Below are positions 22,333 to 30,837 of a stretch of DNA of 64,000 bases, one piece after another. Position 1 is the first letter of the stretch, and the number at the start of each line of letters is the position of its first letter. Origin of the DNA: Ligilactobacillus apodemi DSM 16634 = JCM 16172 (GTDB lineage: Bacteria; Bacillota; Bacilli; Lactobacillales; Lactobacillaceae); the NCBI RefSeq assembly GCF_001434405.1, contig NZ_AZFT01000053.1, forward strand, positions 568,321-632,320. Direction: 5' to 3'. Under the pieces are notes generated by a model that worked only from the letters and a program-made list of their open reading frames with translations, was not told where the DNA came from and ran no database searches. The translations under genes were made by a program, and so were the position numbers.

Positions 22333-22719
22333 CTAATTTAAATCCGAACTTTCTAAAAGCTCAAAACATTTATTTTTGCTTTTTGGCAACATCAAAAGCG
22401 AATATGTACGATATTTATCGGTAATTTTCAATTGCATCCGGGTCTTTTCAACTTTTTTGATTTCCGAACGAAAAATCTTCTTGTTGTTTAACGATAAAAC
22501 ATTTTTAATTTGTACTTCTCGTTCAGTTAAAATGATCTTTCGCCTAAAAATTTGAATCAACGTTACTAGTAAAAATAACACAAAAGTTAGCGCAGTCCAG
22601 ATTTGAAAAACAGTTATTTCTAACCATAAGAATAGACTTGTCAAAAAAATCATAAAAGTATATGACCAACAAGTGATCGAACTTGGAATATCAGGTTGGC
22701 AATAAAATTTTTGTTTCAA
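22333..22719 (-). CDS. ebsA: EbsA-like small membrane protein
   Basis: 128 residues: two adjacent membrane helices (about 16-37 and 40-57) and a basic C-terminal cytoplasmic part shaped like a bacterial PH-type domain (ILTEREVQIKNVLSLNNKK). The first residues (KFYCQPDIPSSITCWS) and position beside an RNase HI gene match the EbsA family of Lactobacillales, originally linked to enterococcal aggregation substance but without a proven function. Its promoter lies between two TTGTACAA palindromes. The assignment is from memory of the family, so moderate. Confidence 0.6.
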   Translation of the reverse strand: MKQKFYCQPDIPSSITCWSYTFMIFLTSLFLWLEITVFQIWTALTFVLFLLVTLIQIFRRKIILTEREVQIKNVLSLNNKKIFRSEIKKVEKTRMQLKITDKYRTYSLLMLPKSKNKCFELLESSDLN

Positions 22720-22755
22720 CTAAAAAACACCTTTCTTTTGGTAAATACCCTGATT

Positions 22756-22792
22756 AGATTGTACAATCTTATTATAGTGAAATTGTACAATT
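22756..22792. promoter_or_regulatory. Twin TTGTACAA palindromes around the ebsA promoter
   Basis: AGATTGTACAATCT (22756-22769) and AATTGTACAATT (22781-22792) are perfect palindromes with centres 24 bases apart and the same core. A minus-strand TATAAT lies between them, so a dimeric regulator bound at either side would touch the promoter of the EbsA-like gene and possibly the divergent RNase H gene. I cannot name the regulator. Confidence 0.5.
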
Positions 22793-22878
22793 CATTTTGT
22801 GGTTTAACAATTATTTAAAAATATTTTTGGGGTCGTGCTATTTCACTCAAAAATTACACATTTCGAGGTCAAATACTT

Positions 22879-23256
22879 ATGGTAAAACTTTATACTGATG
22901 CTGCAACTAAAAAGGATAACAGCGCTACGGGCATTCTACTCGTTACCGCTACACAACAATTCCAACTTAAACAAAAAATAACAGCTTCAAATAATCACCA
23001 AGCGGAGTTTAAAGCTGCTATTTTAGGTTTTGAATACTTACTTGAACATTTTCCTGAAACTGAGAATGTCTTTTTTTATTCAGATAGTAAGATCGTCATT
23101 GATAGCCTTACCAAAAAATATAGTAAATCTTTTGCTAAAGAGCTTGCTCAACTACTCGAGCTGCAGCAAAATTTTCCCTTAGTGATCAACCAATGGATCG
23201 CTGATAGCCAAAATAAAGGAGCGCACACTTTAGCACTACAAGCCCTAAATGATTAA
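22879..23256 (+). CDS. RNase HI-like protein
   Basis: Degrades RNA in RNA-DNA hybrids. 125 residues with the RNase H catalytic set in order: Asp7 (LYTDAAT), Glu43 (NNHQAEF), Asp69 (YSDSKIV) and a C-terminal Asp109 with His116 (ADSQNKGAH). It lacks the basic protrusion of E. coli RNase HI and is shorter, like the compact YpdQ-type proteins of Bacilli. GAGGTC is the ribosome site. Its TAA stop overlaps the TAA of the convergent ypsC; no terminator separates them, so the two transcripts should be partly antisense. Confidence 0.85.
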   Translation: MVKLYTDAATKKDNSATGILLVTATQQFQLKQKITASNNHQAEFKAAILGFEYLLEHFPETENVFFYSDSKIVIDSLTKKYSKSFAKELAQLLELQQNFPLVINQWIADSQNKGAHTLALQALND

Positions 23257-24389
23257 TTTTTTGGCTTTCTTTCACCCCAATATTGGAAAAGATCGGTCCG
23301 TAAAGAACCATTGTATAATTTGCGCCGTTTGGTTGCTTTTTGACCATAGTATTTTTCGAATTCTAAGTCGCTCGTTAAAATATATTTGCTCCAGGTCTTT
23401 AACGGACGATAAACATCGCCCATCTCACGGTATAATTTATGCACGCCAGCTTCATCGCTCAAACGCTCGCCATATGGTGGATTGGCTAAAATTACCCCGT
23501 ACTCTTTATCAGTTTTAAAGTCTTTTACAGCTAATTGTTTAAAATTGATACTGTGTAATAATCCTGCTTCCGCTGCGTTTTGCTTAGCAATTTCAATCAT
23601 GTTTCCATCAATATCGTAGCCCCAGATATCCAGTTCAATATCATAATTTGCTTGTTCTTCTGCTTGTGCTCGAACTTTTTCGCTGAGATCTTTAGGCATC
23701 CAATCCCAAGTTTCACACACAAATTCCCGGTTAAAACCTGGTGCGATATTGTGACCGATCATAGCAGCTTCAATCGGTAATGTCCCCGAACCACAAACAG
23801 GATCGACAAATGTTTTTTCGGGGTACCAATGTGCTAATAAAACTAAGGCAGCTGCCATATTTTCCTTAAGCGGTGCGCCACCTTTTTCGACCCGGTAGCC
23901 CCGTTTAAATAAACTACTTCCAGTACTATCAAGCGTCAATAAAACTTTATCTTTATTAATAGCAACTTCTAATGGGTATTTTGCTCCAGTTTCAGGTAAA
24001 AACGAACGGCGATGGTAAACTGCCGACAATTTTTCCACGATCGCCTTTTTTACGATCGATTGCACACTAGGAACGTTGTGCAATTTGGATTTTTGCGATT
24101 TACCTGAAACTGGAAAATTAGCGTCTAATGGCAAATACTCATCCCATGGTAAAGCTTTAGTTTTTTCAAACAACTCATCAAAAGTTGTCGCCTTAAATTC
24201 ACCGATCACAATTTTGACACGATCAGCAGTTCTAAGCCAAAGGTTAGTCTTAATAATATCTTCCAACGTTCCTTTATAACGAACCCGGCCATTTTCAACA
24301 GCTGTCTTATATCCTAAATGTTTTAATTCATTTCCAGTTACTGCTTCGATTCCCGCAGCACAAGTTGCGATCAAATCAAATTCTTTCAT
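23253..24389 (-). CDS. ypsC: THUMP-domain RNA (guanine-N2) methyltransferase, YpsC/RlmL-type
   Basis: SAM-dependent 23S rRNA methyltransferase. 378 residues: N-terminal ferredoxin-like/THUMP domain (about 1-160) and a Rossmann methylase with the SAM loop DPVCGSGTLPIEAAM and catalytic ANPPYGER. Corresponds to Bacillus YpsC and the N-terminal half of E. coli RlmL, which methylates G2445; target inferred. Order gpsB-rnpB-ypsC is the conserved Bacillales/Lactobacillales arrangement. Confidence 0.93.
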   Translation of the reverse strand: MKEFDLIATCAAGIEAVTGNELKHLGYKTAVENGRVRYKGTLEDIIKTNLWLRTADRVKIVIGEFKATTFDELFEKTKALPWDEYLPLDANFPVSGKSQKSKLHNVPSVQSIVKKAIVEKLSAVYHRRSFLPETGAKYPLEVAINKDKVLLTLDSTGSSLFKRGYRVEKGGAPLKENMAAALVLLAHWYPEKTFVDPVCGSGTLPIEAAMIGHNIAPGFNREFVCETWDWMPKDLSEKVRAQAEEQANYDIELDIWGYDIDGNMIEIAKQNAAEAGLLHSINFKQLAVKDFKTDKEYGVILANPPYGERLSDEAGVHKLYREMGDVYRPLKTWSKYILTSDLEFEKYYGQKATKRRKLYNGSLRTDLFQYWGERKPKN

Positions 24390-24433
24390 TTTTTATTACT
24401 TCCTTTTTAAAGTTCATTTTCATAAATAAAAAA

Positions 24434-24464
24434 ACTAGGATAAAAGTACTCCTTCCATCCTAGT
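24434..24464 (-). terminator. Terminator of rnpB
   Basis: ACTAGGAT / ATCCTAGT stem followed by TTTTTTTATTT on the minus strand, just past the 3' end of the RNase P RNA. Confidence 0.85.
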
Positions 24465-24480
24465 CATTCCTGTTATGTAG

Positions 24481-24856
24481 TCCTCTATAAGCCACGTTCT
24501 GTACGTCATTTAGCCCAGGAGCTAAAATCGGTGGTAATCATCTATCTCCGAGTTATTAAACTCGCCCCCATGATTAGTTCATTTCCGTCATGAAGCGCCC
24601 CTACCAAAGTTTGGGTTACCTGCTCGCGGGGTTTACCGCGTTCCACCAGTAATGTTTCCACTACTGCTTCGTCACTGTGGCACTTTTCAGGACTACTCAG
24701 ACATGGTCATAAGACTTTAGCCTTTTTATCCGCCGTTACCATAATGGTACCTTGCCTTATTTTTTCAGCAAGCACGATCACTACAAGCATCTCAGCCTGT
24801 GCAAGCTTGGACTTTCCTCAGCCTATCTAAAATAGACCGCGATTACCAGAAAACTA
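24481..24856 (-). rRNA. rnpB: RNase P RNA (rnpB), listed here for lack of a better RNA class; catalytic ncRNA
   Basis: Catalytic RNA that trims tRNA 5' leaders. Minus-strand landmarks of the class in order: GGTAATCGCGG near the 5' end, the universal GAGGAAAGTCCAAGC (P4), GCAGTAGTGGAAACATTAC, GCGGTAAACCCCGCGAGC, the CAAACTTTGGTAGGGGC segment and the 3' P4 strand ACAGAACGTGGCTTATAG. Layout and about 376-nt length fit the Bacillus (type B) structure. Ends are approximate to a few bases. It is not a ribosomal RNA. Confidence 0.93.
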
Positions 24857-24881
24857 CACAATTAATTATTAACAAATCTTA

Positions 24882-25223
24882 TTAGAAACGATTACTACGA
24901 TCGTTATCATCATTAAGTTGAGCACCAAAAACATGCCGTTCCAAATTAGACAATCGTTTTAAAACATCCATGTTGGTCATATTTGAGGTTTGACGAGTCG
25001 TCTGGCCTGAAGAACCAACTTCAAGTTGTTTTGTTAATTCATCAACTTTACTTACTAAACGATCATTTTCCATTTGTAAACGTTGTGTCTCTTTAGCATA
25101 AGTTTCATAATCTTGAATAACTTGATCTAAAAATTCATCAACTTCATTTTGATCGTACCCACGAAGGCCCTTAGCAAAGTTTTTATTTACGATGTCCTTA
25201 GGCGTAAGATTTACATTTTCCAT
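24882..25223 (-). CDS. gpsB: Cell-cycle protein GpsB
   Basis: DivIVA-like coiled-coil adaptor that moves penicillin-binding protein PBP1 between side wall and septum. 113 residues: DivIVA-type membrane-binding start ([20 protein letters not shown]), coiled coil about 28-70, low-complexity linker, and a C-terminal trimerisation part ([13 protein letters not shown]). Its partner ponA is nearby in this window. ATG with GAGGTGCAG upstream. Confidence 0.95.
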   Translation of the reverse strand: MENVNLTPKDIVNKNFAKGLRGYDQNEVDEFLDQVIQDYETYAKETQRLQMENDRLVSKVDELTKQLEVGSSGQTTRQTSNMTNMDVLKRLSNLERHVFGAQLNDDNDRSNRF

Positions 25224-25324
25224 CGAAACTGCACCTCATTTACATATTAGGAACCTAACTCATAACGAATTCATTATATCATCTTTAGTAGATGTTTGTA
25301 AATAATATTTTAAAATTTAAATTT

Positions 25325-25882
25325 TTAATCCATTGTATGTTTATTTTCTAAGTACTGTTGCGCTTCGTCTTGCAGTTGATACATATCGACCAACTCTAAT
25401 TGATAGGCATGTTTTTCTTGATATTTTTTGACGATATCATAATCATATTTTGTTTTTCCAGGATACTCTGGGTCATAGATCATGACTGCTTGATCAGTAT
25501 GGGCTAACATAAATTGTTGGTAATTTTTTAACTGTGCGGGTGAGGTATATGGCGTTTTACTAACATTGGCAAAAAAATCTACTTGTTGCTCTAATTGTAG
25601 CAACTTTAATTGCTTTTCTTCTTGCCAATTTTTTGAAAATTCGGCATACGGATACATTAATGCTGTTTTTATCCCCATAAATTCCTTAGTAAACTCAACC
25701 GCTTCTGTTAACGCCCATTGTTCGATCCCGAGTTGTCCACCAGAAATGATCCATTCCAACCCTTCATCAGCTTTTCGTTCAAATACTTTTCGTAAACAAT
25801 ACTTCAACACATCGATTTTAGGATCATCATTTTTAAATATCCCTAGCTCATAACTACGATAACCTGTTATCCATAAACGCAT
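25325..25882 (-). CDS. ypsA: YpsA family protein (DUF1273, SLOG superfamily)
   Basis: Rossmann-like nucleotide-binding family of about 185 residues; in Bacillus it has been linked to cell division with GpsB. RLWITGYRSYELGIF opens the protein and the conserved ISGGQLGIEQWA glycine loop follows near residue 48. The ATG at 25882 has AGAGGTGAG just upstream and gives the family N-terminus; the ten-codon upstream extension is discarded. Biochemical role unknown. Confidence 0.9.
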   Translation of the reverse strand: MRLWITGYRSYELGIFKNDDPKIDVLKYCLRKVFERKADEGLEWIISGGQLGIEQWALTEAVEFTKEFMGIKTALMYPYAEFSKNWQEEKQLKLLQLEQQVDFFANVSKTPYTSPAQLKNYQQFMLAHTDQAVMIYDPEYPGKTKYDYDIVKKYQEKHAYQLELVDMYQLQDEAQQYLENKHTMD

Positions 25883-25925
25883 TTTCTCACCTCTTTTCTT
25901 ATTATATCTCAAATCTTCGCAAACT

Positions 25926-25954
25926 TTGCCAACTGCTATTCTAATTGGTATAAT
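25926..25954 (+). promoter_or_regulatory. Promoter of recU-ponA
   Basis: TTGCCA (25926-25931), exactly 17 bases, TATAAT (25949-25954) with an extended TGG before the -10. About 22-28 bases upstream of the recU start. Confidence 0.8.
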
Positions 25955-25982
25955 TAGTCGGGTAGGAGCGTGATATTTATCT

Positions 25983-26585
25983 ATGGCAATTCACTATCCA
26001 AATGGCAAATCATATCTCAAAAAAATCGGTTCAAGTAATACTAAACGTACTAAAAATATCGTCTACGGGAAACGCGGAATGTCTTTAGAAGACGAAATAA
26101 ATGAAAGTAATAAGTACTATCTTGAATCTGGAATTGCTGTCATTCATAAAAAGCCCACCCCAGTCCAAATCGTAGATGTTTTTTATCCTAAGCGTAGCGC
26201 TGCAGTAATCAAAAAAGCCTATTTTAAGCAGGCTTCAACTACTGACTATAATGGGGTCTATCAGGGTAAATATATTGACTTTGAGGCTAAAGAAACTAAA
26301 AATAAAACTTCTTTTCCTCTCAGTAATTTCCACGAGCATCAGATCAATCATATGAAAGCTTGTTGCAAACAGGATGGTATTTGTTTTACGATCGTAAAGT
26401 TTGTAGCCGATGCTCAAATTTTTTTAATGCCGTCAGAAACCTTATTTTACTATTGGGATCGCCAAAATAACGGACGTAAATCAATTCCCAAAGAAGTTAT
26501 TGCACAAGATGGGTTTGAGATCGCTTATGAACTTCAACCCCGTATTCCATATTTAAAATACGTTGATCGCTTGATCAATAAATAA
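25983..26585 (+). CDS. recU: Holliday junction resolvase RecU
   Basis: Cuts four-way recombination junctions and modulates RecA. 200 residues; starts IHYPNGKSY like other RecU proteins. The nuclease core has DYNGVYQGKYIDFEAKET (Asp and Glu-x-Lys metal ligands) and SNFHEHQINHM. GGAG lies 14 bases before the ATG, a long spacing. Forms an operon with ponA, 20 bases downstream, an order conserved in Firmicutes. Confidence 0.95.
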   Translation: MAIHYPNGKSYLKKIGSSNTKRTKNIVYGKRGMSLEDEINESNKYYLESGIAVIHKKPTPVQIVDVFYPKRSAAVIKKAYFKQASTTDYNGVYQGKYIDFEAKETKNKTSFPLSNFHEHQINHMKACCKQDGICFTIVKFVADAQIFLMPSETLFYYWDRQNNGRKSIPKEVIAQDGFEIAYELQPRIPYLKYVDRLINK

Positions 26586-26605
26586 TTTAATAAAGGAGTA
26601 ACATA

Positions 26606-28951
26606 ATGGACAACAATCCTAAAAACTCGCGAACACAGGGTTCTAAAAATAGCCGCTCAAGAAATAAACGTAGTGGCAACTCTCGTTCAAAGAAGAAAAA
26701 GCCATTATGGCTAAAAATTTTATTATCACTTATCGCTTGCTTCTTTATCGCACTTATTGCTGGAGCTACAGTCTTTTTTGCTTATGCAAGGACCGCCCCT
26801 AAATTGAGCGAACAAAAGTTGCAAAGTACCGGTTCAACTGTTATTTATGACTCAAACGGTAAAAAAGTCATGTCATTAGGGACCGAAAATCGGACCTATG
26901 TCTCTGAAAAAAACATTCCGCAACAATTAAAAGATGCCATAGTTTCGATAGAAGATCGGCGCTTCTATAAACACCATGGGGTCGACCCATTGAGAATTAT
27001 TTCGGCTGCTTTTTCTAATGCTACCGGTTCTTCTGGTTTACAAGGTGGGAGTACCCTTGACCAACAGTTGATCAAGCTCTCCTATTTTTCAACTAAATCT
27101 TCCGACCAAACTTTAAAGCGTAAAGCCCAAGAAGCTTGGCTCGCGATCAACTTAGACCGTAAATATACTAAAAACCAGATCTTAACTTTCTACGTCAATA
27201 AAGTATATATGGGTGAAGGTTGTTACGGCATGCAGACAGCTGCCAAATATTATTATGGCAAAACTTTAGATAAGCTAACTTTAGCGCAAACAGCTTTGAT
27301 CGCTGGCTTACCTAACGCTCCGTCTTCGTACAACCCATACACTAGCCCTAAACTAGCTAAGCAACGACGTGACGAAGTTTTAAATGCAATGGTGGCAAAT
27401 AAAAAAATCACCAAAGCACAAGCTGCCGCTGCTAAAAAAGAAAGTGTCACAGACGGTTTAGTTAGCCAAAGTTCTAATAAAAAATCAACTTCTACGACTG
27501 AAAAAATTGCTGATGCATACATCAAGCAAGTTATCGCAGAAGCTAAGAAGAAAGGCTATGATCCATATAAAGATAGTCTTCAAATCTACACTAACTTAGA
27601 TATGTCGGTTCAAAAGCGGATCTACAATATCGCTAACACTGATGAATATCTTTCTTTCCCAGATGATAAATTACAAGTTGCTACGACAGTAATTGATCCA
27701 AATAACGGTAATGTCGTCGCAATGTTAGGTGGGAGGAAGACTGGTGACGTTACTTTCGGACTGAATCGAGCAGTCCAAACTGATCGCACCAACGGCTCGA
27801 CTGCAAAGCCATTAATGGATTATGCACCAGCGATCGAATACCTAAACTGGTCAACTTACCATACTTTAGAAGATACAAGTTATGTCTATCCTGGAACAAA
27901 CATCAATTTATATGACTTCGATAAACAATATAAAGGTACCATGACAATGCGGGAAGCGTTGATCGAATCACGTAATATTCCAGCGATTAGAGCATTATCT
28001 GCTGTAGGTATCACTAAGGCCCAAAACTTTATTTCTAAGCTTGGCTTTAACTATAATAAGACACTTGAATATCAAAATGGGATCGGATTACCATCATCGA
28101 CCTTACAAAATGCAGCTGCTTACGCTGCTTTTGCTAATGGTGGTACTTACTACACCCCACAATATATCAGTGCGATCGTTACCGGTGATGGCGAACGTAA
28201 AGAATACTCAAGTTCTGGTAAACAAGTCATGAAGTCTTCAACAGCTTACATGATCACCGATATGCTCAAACAAGTTATCACTTCACCAAACGGAACAGGT
28301 ACAAAGGCTAATATCAGCGGATTATACCAAGCTGGTAAAACTGGTACTAACGCTTATCCTTCAGATGTAGCCGATCAGTTCCCATCCAATGCAGCGATGG
28401 ATTCCTGGTTTGATGGTTACACTAAGAACTATTCTGTTTCCGTTTGGGTCGGCTATGATCACCCGTACCAGTCGGGTAATTATCTAGATAGTAGCTCGAT
28501 TGCGATTGCTTCGCTAATGTATAAGAGTATTATGACTTATCTCTCACAAGGCAAGTCCAATACTGATTGGAAGCGTCCAAGTAACGTTTATACCCGTGAA
28601 GTAAATGGTGTCCAAGAACTATATCTTGCAGGCTACAAAGAAGCTGTCAGCTCATCATCAAGTAGCAGTTCTTCTACTAAGTCTTCAAGTTCTTCATCTT
28701 CGAGCTCTAGTTCTTCTAGCGAAAGTTCTTCAAGCTCATCTGTTGAAAGCTCAGAAAGTTCTTCACACTCAGAAAGTTCTTCAATTCAATCCGTGATCGA
28801 ATCAAGTAGTTCTACGGTGCCATCGCAGTCACAACAACCACCAGTTGATACTTCCAGCGCTGAACAAGCATCACAAGCGGAAAATTCTTCGCAATCATCT
28901 TCTTCGGCTGCAAGTCAAGCAAGTAGTGGCGGTGGCAACCCACCACAATAA
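26606..28951 (+). CDS. ponA: Class A penicillin-binding protein 1A with long serine-rich tail
   Basis: Bifunctional peptidoglycan polymerase/cross-linker. 781 residues: basic cytoplasmic tail rich in Asn/Arg/Ser (1-32), one membrane helix (about 33-60), GT51 glycosyltransferase with EDRRFYKHHGVDP and QGGSTLDQQL, then a transpeptidase with catalytic Ser in GSTAKPL, SRNIPA, and KTGT in AGKTGTNAYPS. After about residue 685 comes roughly 95 residues that are mostly Ser with Glu, Gln and Pro, ending GGGNPPQ. Serine codons in the tail are mixed (TCA, TCT, AGT, AGC), so the composition is selected at protein level. It shares an operon with recU and ends at a double terminator. Confidence 0.96.
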   Translation: MDNNPKNSRTQGSKNSRSRNKRSGNSRSKKKKPLWLKILLSLIACFFIALIAGATVFFAYARTAPKLSEQKLQSTGSTVIYDSNGKKVMSLGTENRTYVSEKNIPQQLKDAIVSIEDRRFYKHHGVDPLRIISAAFSNATGSSGLQGGSTLDQQLIKLSYFSTKSSDQTLKRKAQEAWLAINLDRKYTKNQILTFYVNKVYMGEGCYGMQTAAKYYYGKTLDKLTLAQTALIAGLPNAPSSYNPYTSPKLAKQRRDEVLNAMVANKKITKAQAAAAKKESVTDGLVSQSSNKKSTSTTEKIADAYIKQVIAEAKKKGYDPYKDSLQIYTNLDMSVQKRIYNIANTDEYLSFPDDKLQVATTVIDPNNGNVVAMLGGRKTGDVTFGLNRAVQTDRTNGSTAKPLMDYAPAIEYLNWSTYHTLEDTSYVYPGTNINLYDFDKQYKGTMTMREALIESRNIPAIRALSAVGITKAQNFISKLGFNYNKTLEYQNGIGLPSSTLQNAAAYAAFANGGTYYTPQYISAIVTGDGERKEYSSSGKQVMKSSTAYMITDMLKQVITSPNGTGTKANISGLYQAGKTGTNAYPSDVADQFPSNAAMDSWFDGYTKNYSVSVWVGYDHPYQSGNYLDSSSIAIASLMYKSIMTYLSQGKSNTDWKRPSNVYTREVNGVQELYLAGYKEAVSSSSSSSSSTKSSSSSSSSSSSSSESSSSSSVESSESSSHSESSSIQSVIESSSSTVPSQSQQPPVDTSSAEQASQAENSSQSSSSAASQASSGGGNPPQ

Positions 28952-28969
28952 AGTTAAAAACTTATTACT

Positions 28970-29048
28970 AAGCCCCTTAAGCTCTATACTTAGGGGGCTT
29001 TCTTATAAGCTGTGTGAAGCTAGTTTTCTAGCTTTACACAGCTTTTTT
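28970..29048 (+). terminator. Tandem terminators of recU-ponA
   Basis: First stem AAGCCCCTTAAG / CTTAGGGGGCTT (28970-29000) with a modest T-run; second stem AGCTGTGTGAAGCTAG / CTAGCTTTACACAGCT (29009-29042) followed by TTTTTT. Confidence 0.85.
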
Positions 29049-29054
29049 AGTTCA

Positions 29055-29103
29055 TAAAAAGCTCGTTACAATAGTCAGGTTTCACTATTTGTAACGAGCT
29101 CTT
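29055..29103 (-). terminator. Terminator of the GltP-type symporter gene
   Basis: Stem AGCTCGTTACAAATAGTG / ACTATTGTAACGAGCT on the minus strand then TTTTTATG; the plus side could also serve ponA. Confidence 0.75.
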
Positions 29104-29170
29104 TAAAAATATTTATTTTTTGGTATTACTATTTATAAACAATCATAGCTAAAACTTTTAAAAACAATAA

Positions 29171-30442
29171 CTATTTAAAGGTTGCCACATAATCATCATG
29201 TTTCTTTTGATCAAATTCATTTTCCGATTTACCAATGATCAATGTTGCCGTAACATTTCCAGCAACATTAACAACAGTTCGTCCCATATCAACTAAACGG
29301 TCGATTCCAGCGATCAAAGCTAACCCAGACACTGGAACACCGATCGTAGAAACTGTCGCTAACAAGACTACAAAAGACGCTCCAGGGACCCCTGCCATCC
29401 CCTTAGATGTTATCATCAAAACAAGTAATAAGGTCAGCTGTTGGCTCAGTGTGAGGTTGATATGATATGCTTGTGCCAAAAAGATCGCCGCTAAAGATTG
29501 ATAGATCGCAGAACCATCTAAGTTAAAGGTATAACCGGTTGGAATCACAAAAGAACTGATTGCTTGATCAACTCCCAATTTTTGCGTTTTTTCCATTAAT
29601 CGTGGTAATGTGACTTCCGAACTAGCAGTCGTAAACGCTAGTACTAGCTCATCTTTTACAACTCGCAATTGATCTAAGATCCTAAAATCAAACATCCGTG
29701 AAACGATACCTAAAATAACTAGAATAAATACCGCCATTGTCACGTATGACATTACAATAAATAACCCTAAAGGCTTCAAAGATTCAAGCCCTAATTGAGC
29801 TACAGTAGCTCCTATTAGGCCTGCAACTCCAAATGGAGCAAAGTGCATGATCCAGCCTGTAATTTTAAACATTACTTCTGCTACAGCTTGGAAAAATTGC
29901 AATAAAATCTTGCCTTTTTCACCAATTGCAGCGATCCCTAATCCAAATAGACAGGAAAAAAAGATCACTGGTAGTATTTCGCCAGCAGCTAAGGCCTCAA
30001 AAAAGTTAGAAGGCACGATCGACATTAAAATCGAGCCTAAACCACTGTGGGAAGCCTGTTTTGCCGTTTTTACATATGAAGAAATATCGACTTGAGAAAG
30101 CTTATTCAAATCTAGCATGTAGCCTAGTTTAGCAAAATTTGAAACAACCATCCCAATAATAAAGGCAATCGTCGAAAGAACTTCAAAGTAGATCAGCGTC
30201 TTTAGACCGATTCGACCTAACTTTTTGATATCCCCCATATTGGCGATCCCGACAACCAGACTGGAGAATACAATCGGTAAAACGATCATTGAGATCATAT
30301 TGATAAAAGTTGAGCCTAGACCATTGGCAAAGGCGATAAACTTTTTATCGTTGGTAAACACGACTCCTAAAATGATCCCGATCACTAGACCTAACATAAT
30401 TTGCCAGCCTAACGAAAGACGATAAACTTTTAATTTTTTCAT
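29171..30442 (-). CDS. Dicarboxylate/amino acid:cation symporter (GltP/DctA family)
   Basis: Sodium or proton symporter (SLC1/DAACS family) for glutamate, aspartate or C4-dicarboxylates. 423 residues from the ATG at 30442; eight helices and two hairpin loops. Family marks are YTFNLDGSAIYQSLAAIF, GVPGASFVVLLAT and the substrate site DRLVDMGRTVVNVAGN, the latter typical of acidic amino acid carriers. No Shine-Dalgarno stands before the ATG or the alternative TTG four codons upstream; instead two small open frames with good ribosome sites precede it (see the leader entry). It sits between ponA and nth, which are neighbours in many Firmicutes, so it may be an insertion. Confidence 0.9.
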   Translation of the reverse strand: MKKLKVYRLSLGWQIMLGLVIGIILGVVFTNDKKFIAFANGLGSTFINMISMIVLPIVFSSLVVGIANMGDIKKLGRIGLKTLIYFEVLSTIAFIIGMVVSNFAKLGYMLDLNKLSQVDISSYVKTAKQASHSGLGSILMSIVPSNFFEALAAGEILPVIFFSCLFGLGIAAIGEKGKILLQFFQAVAEVMFKITGWIMHFAPFGVAGLIGATVAQLGLESLKPLGLFIVMSYVTMAVFILVILGIVSRMFDFRILDQLRVVKDELVLAFTTASSEVTLPRLMEKTQKLGVDQAISSFVIPTGYTFNLDGSAIYQSLAAIFLAQAYHINLTLSQQLTLLLVLMITSKGMAGVPGASFVVLLATVSTIGVPVSGLALIAGIDRLVDMGRTVVNVAGNVTATLIIGKSENEFDQKKHDDYVATFK

Positions 30443-30449
30443 AGCATTA

Positions 30450-30530
30450 ATCAATCACTATGTAAGTGGAATCTAAAGTAGCTTGCACCAAATGCCTGCT
30501 CCTTCAAATAAAAAGACACATAGTTTTCCT
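30450..30530 (-). promoter_or_regulatory. Leader with two mini-ORFs upstream of the symporter gene
   Basis: Minus strand: AAGGAAAACT precedes ATG and the five-codon frame MCLFI; its stop is inside a second site, TTTGAAGGAG, which precedes TTG-GTG and the frame LVQATLDSTYIVID ending TAA. The symporter ATG follows that TAA after four bases and has no ribosome site of its own, so it could depend on re-initiation. The remaining gap up to nth (to 30837) is AT-rich with one 13-bp inverted repeat and no gene that I can see. Confidence 0.35.
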
Positions 30531-30545
30531 TTCTCTAATTCGATT

Positions 30546-30586
30546 ATTATTTATTCATCAAAAGGCCACTTCAATGAATAAATAAT
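30546..30586. repeat. 13-bp inverted repeat in the symporter upstream region
   Basis: ATTATTTATTCAT (30546-30558) and ATGAATAAATAAT (30574-30586) form a perfect inverted repeat around 15 bases. Possible operator or weak hairpin; no clear T-run follows. Confidence 0.5.
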
Positions 30587-30837
30587 AGCAAACTAATTTT
30601 AATCACTTGAATAAATGTCAGCTGATAAAAGACCATTAAACGATTAATTTCCACATGTTGTCTTTTTTATATAAACGTTTTTCCTTCTAAATAACAGCTC
30701 ATTCACGATCACATCAATCAATTAAAATCTATATGCCATGTATTAATTTATCATATTTCTACTAAAATTTCATTATGTTGTTTGGATTTTTGTTAATTTT
30801 ATGTTTTTTTCATTAATTAAGTTCGGATTTTATTAAT

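Noticed and set aside
23249..23260. Overlapping stops of the RNase HI-like gene and ypsC
   Set aside because: Short convergent overlaps are common; recorded in the gene entries only.
28660..28951. Serine-rich end of PBP1A as a frameshift artefact
   Set aside because: The frame is continuous, stops normally and is followed by terminators; codons are diverse.
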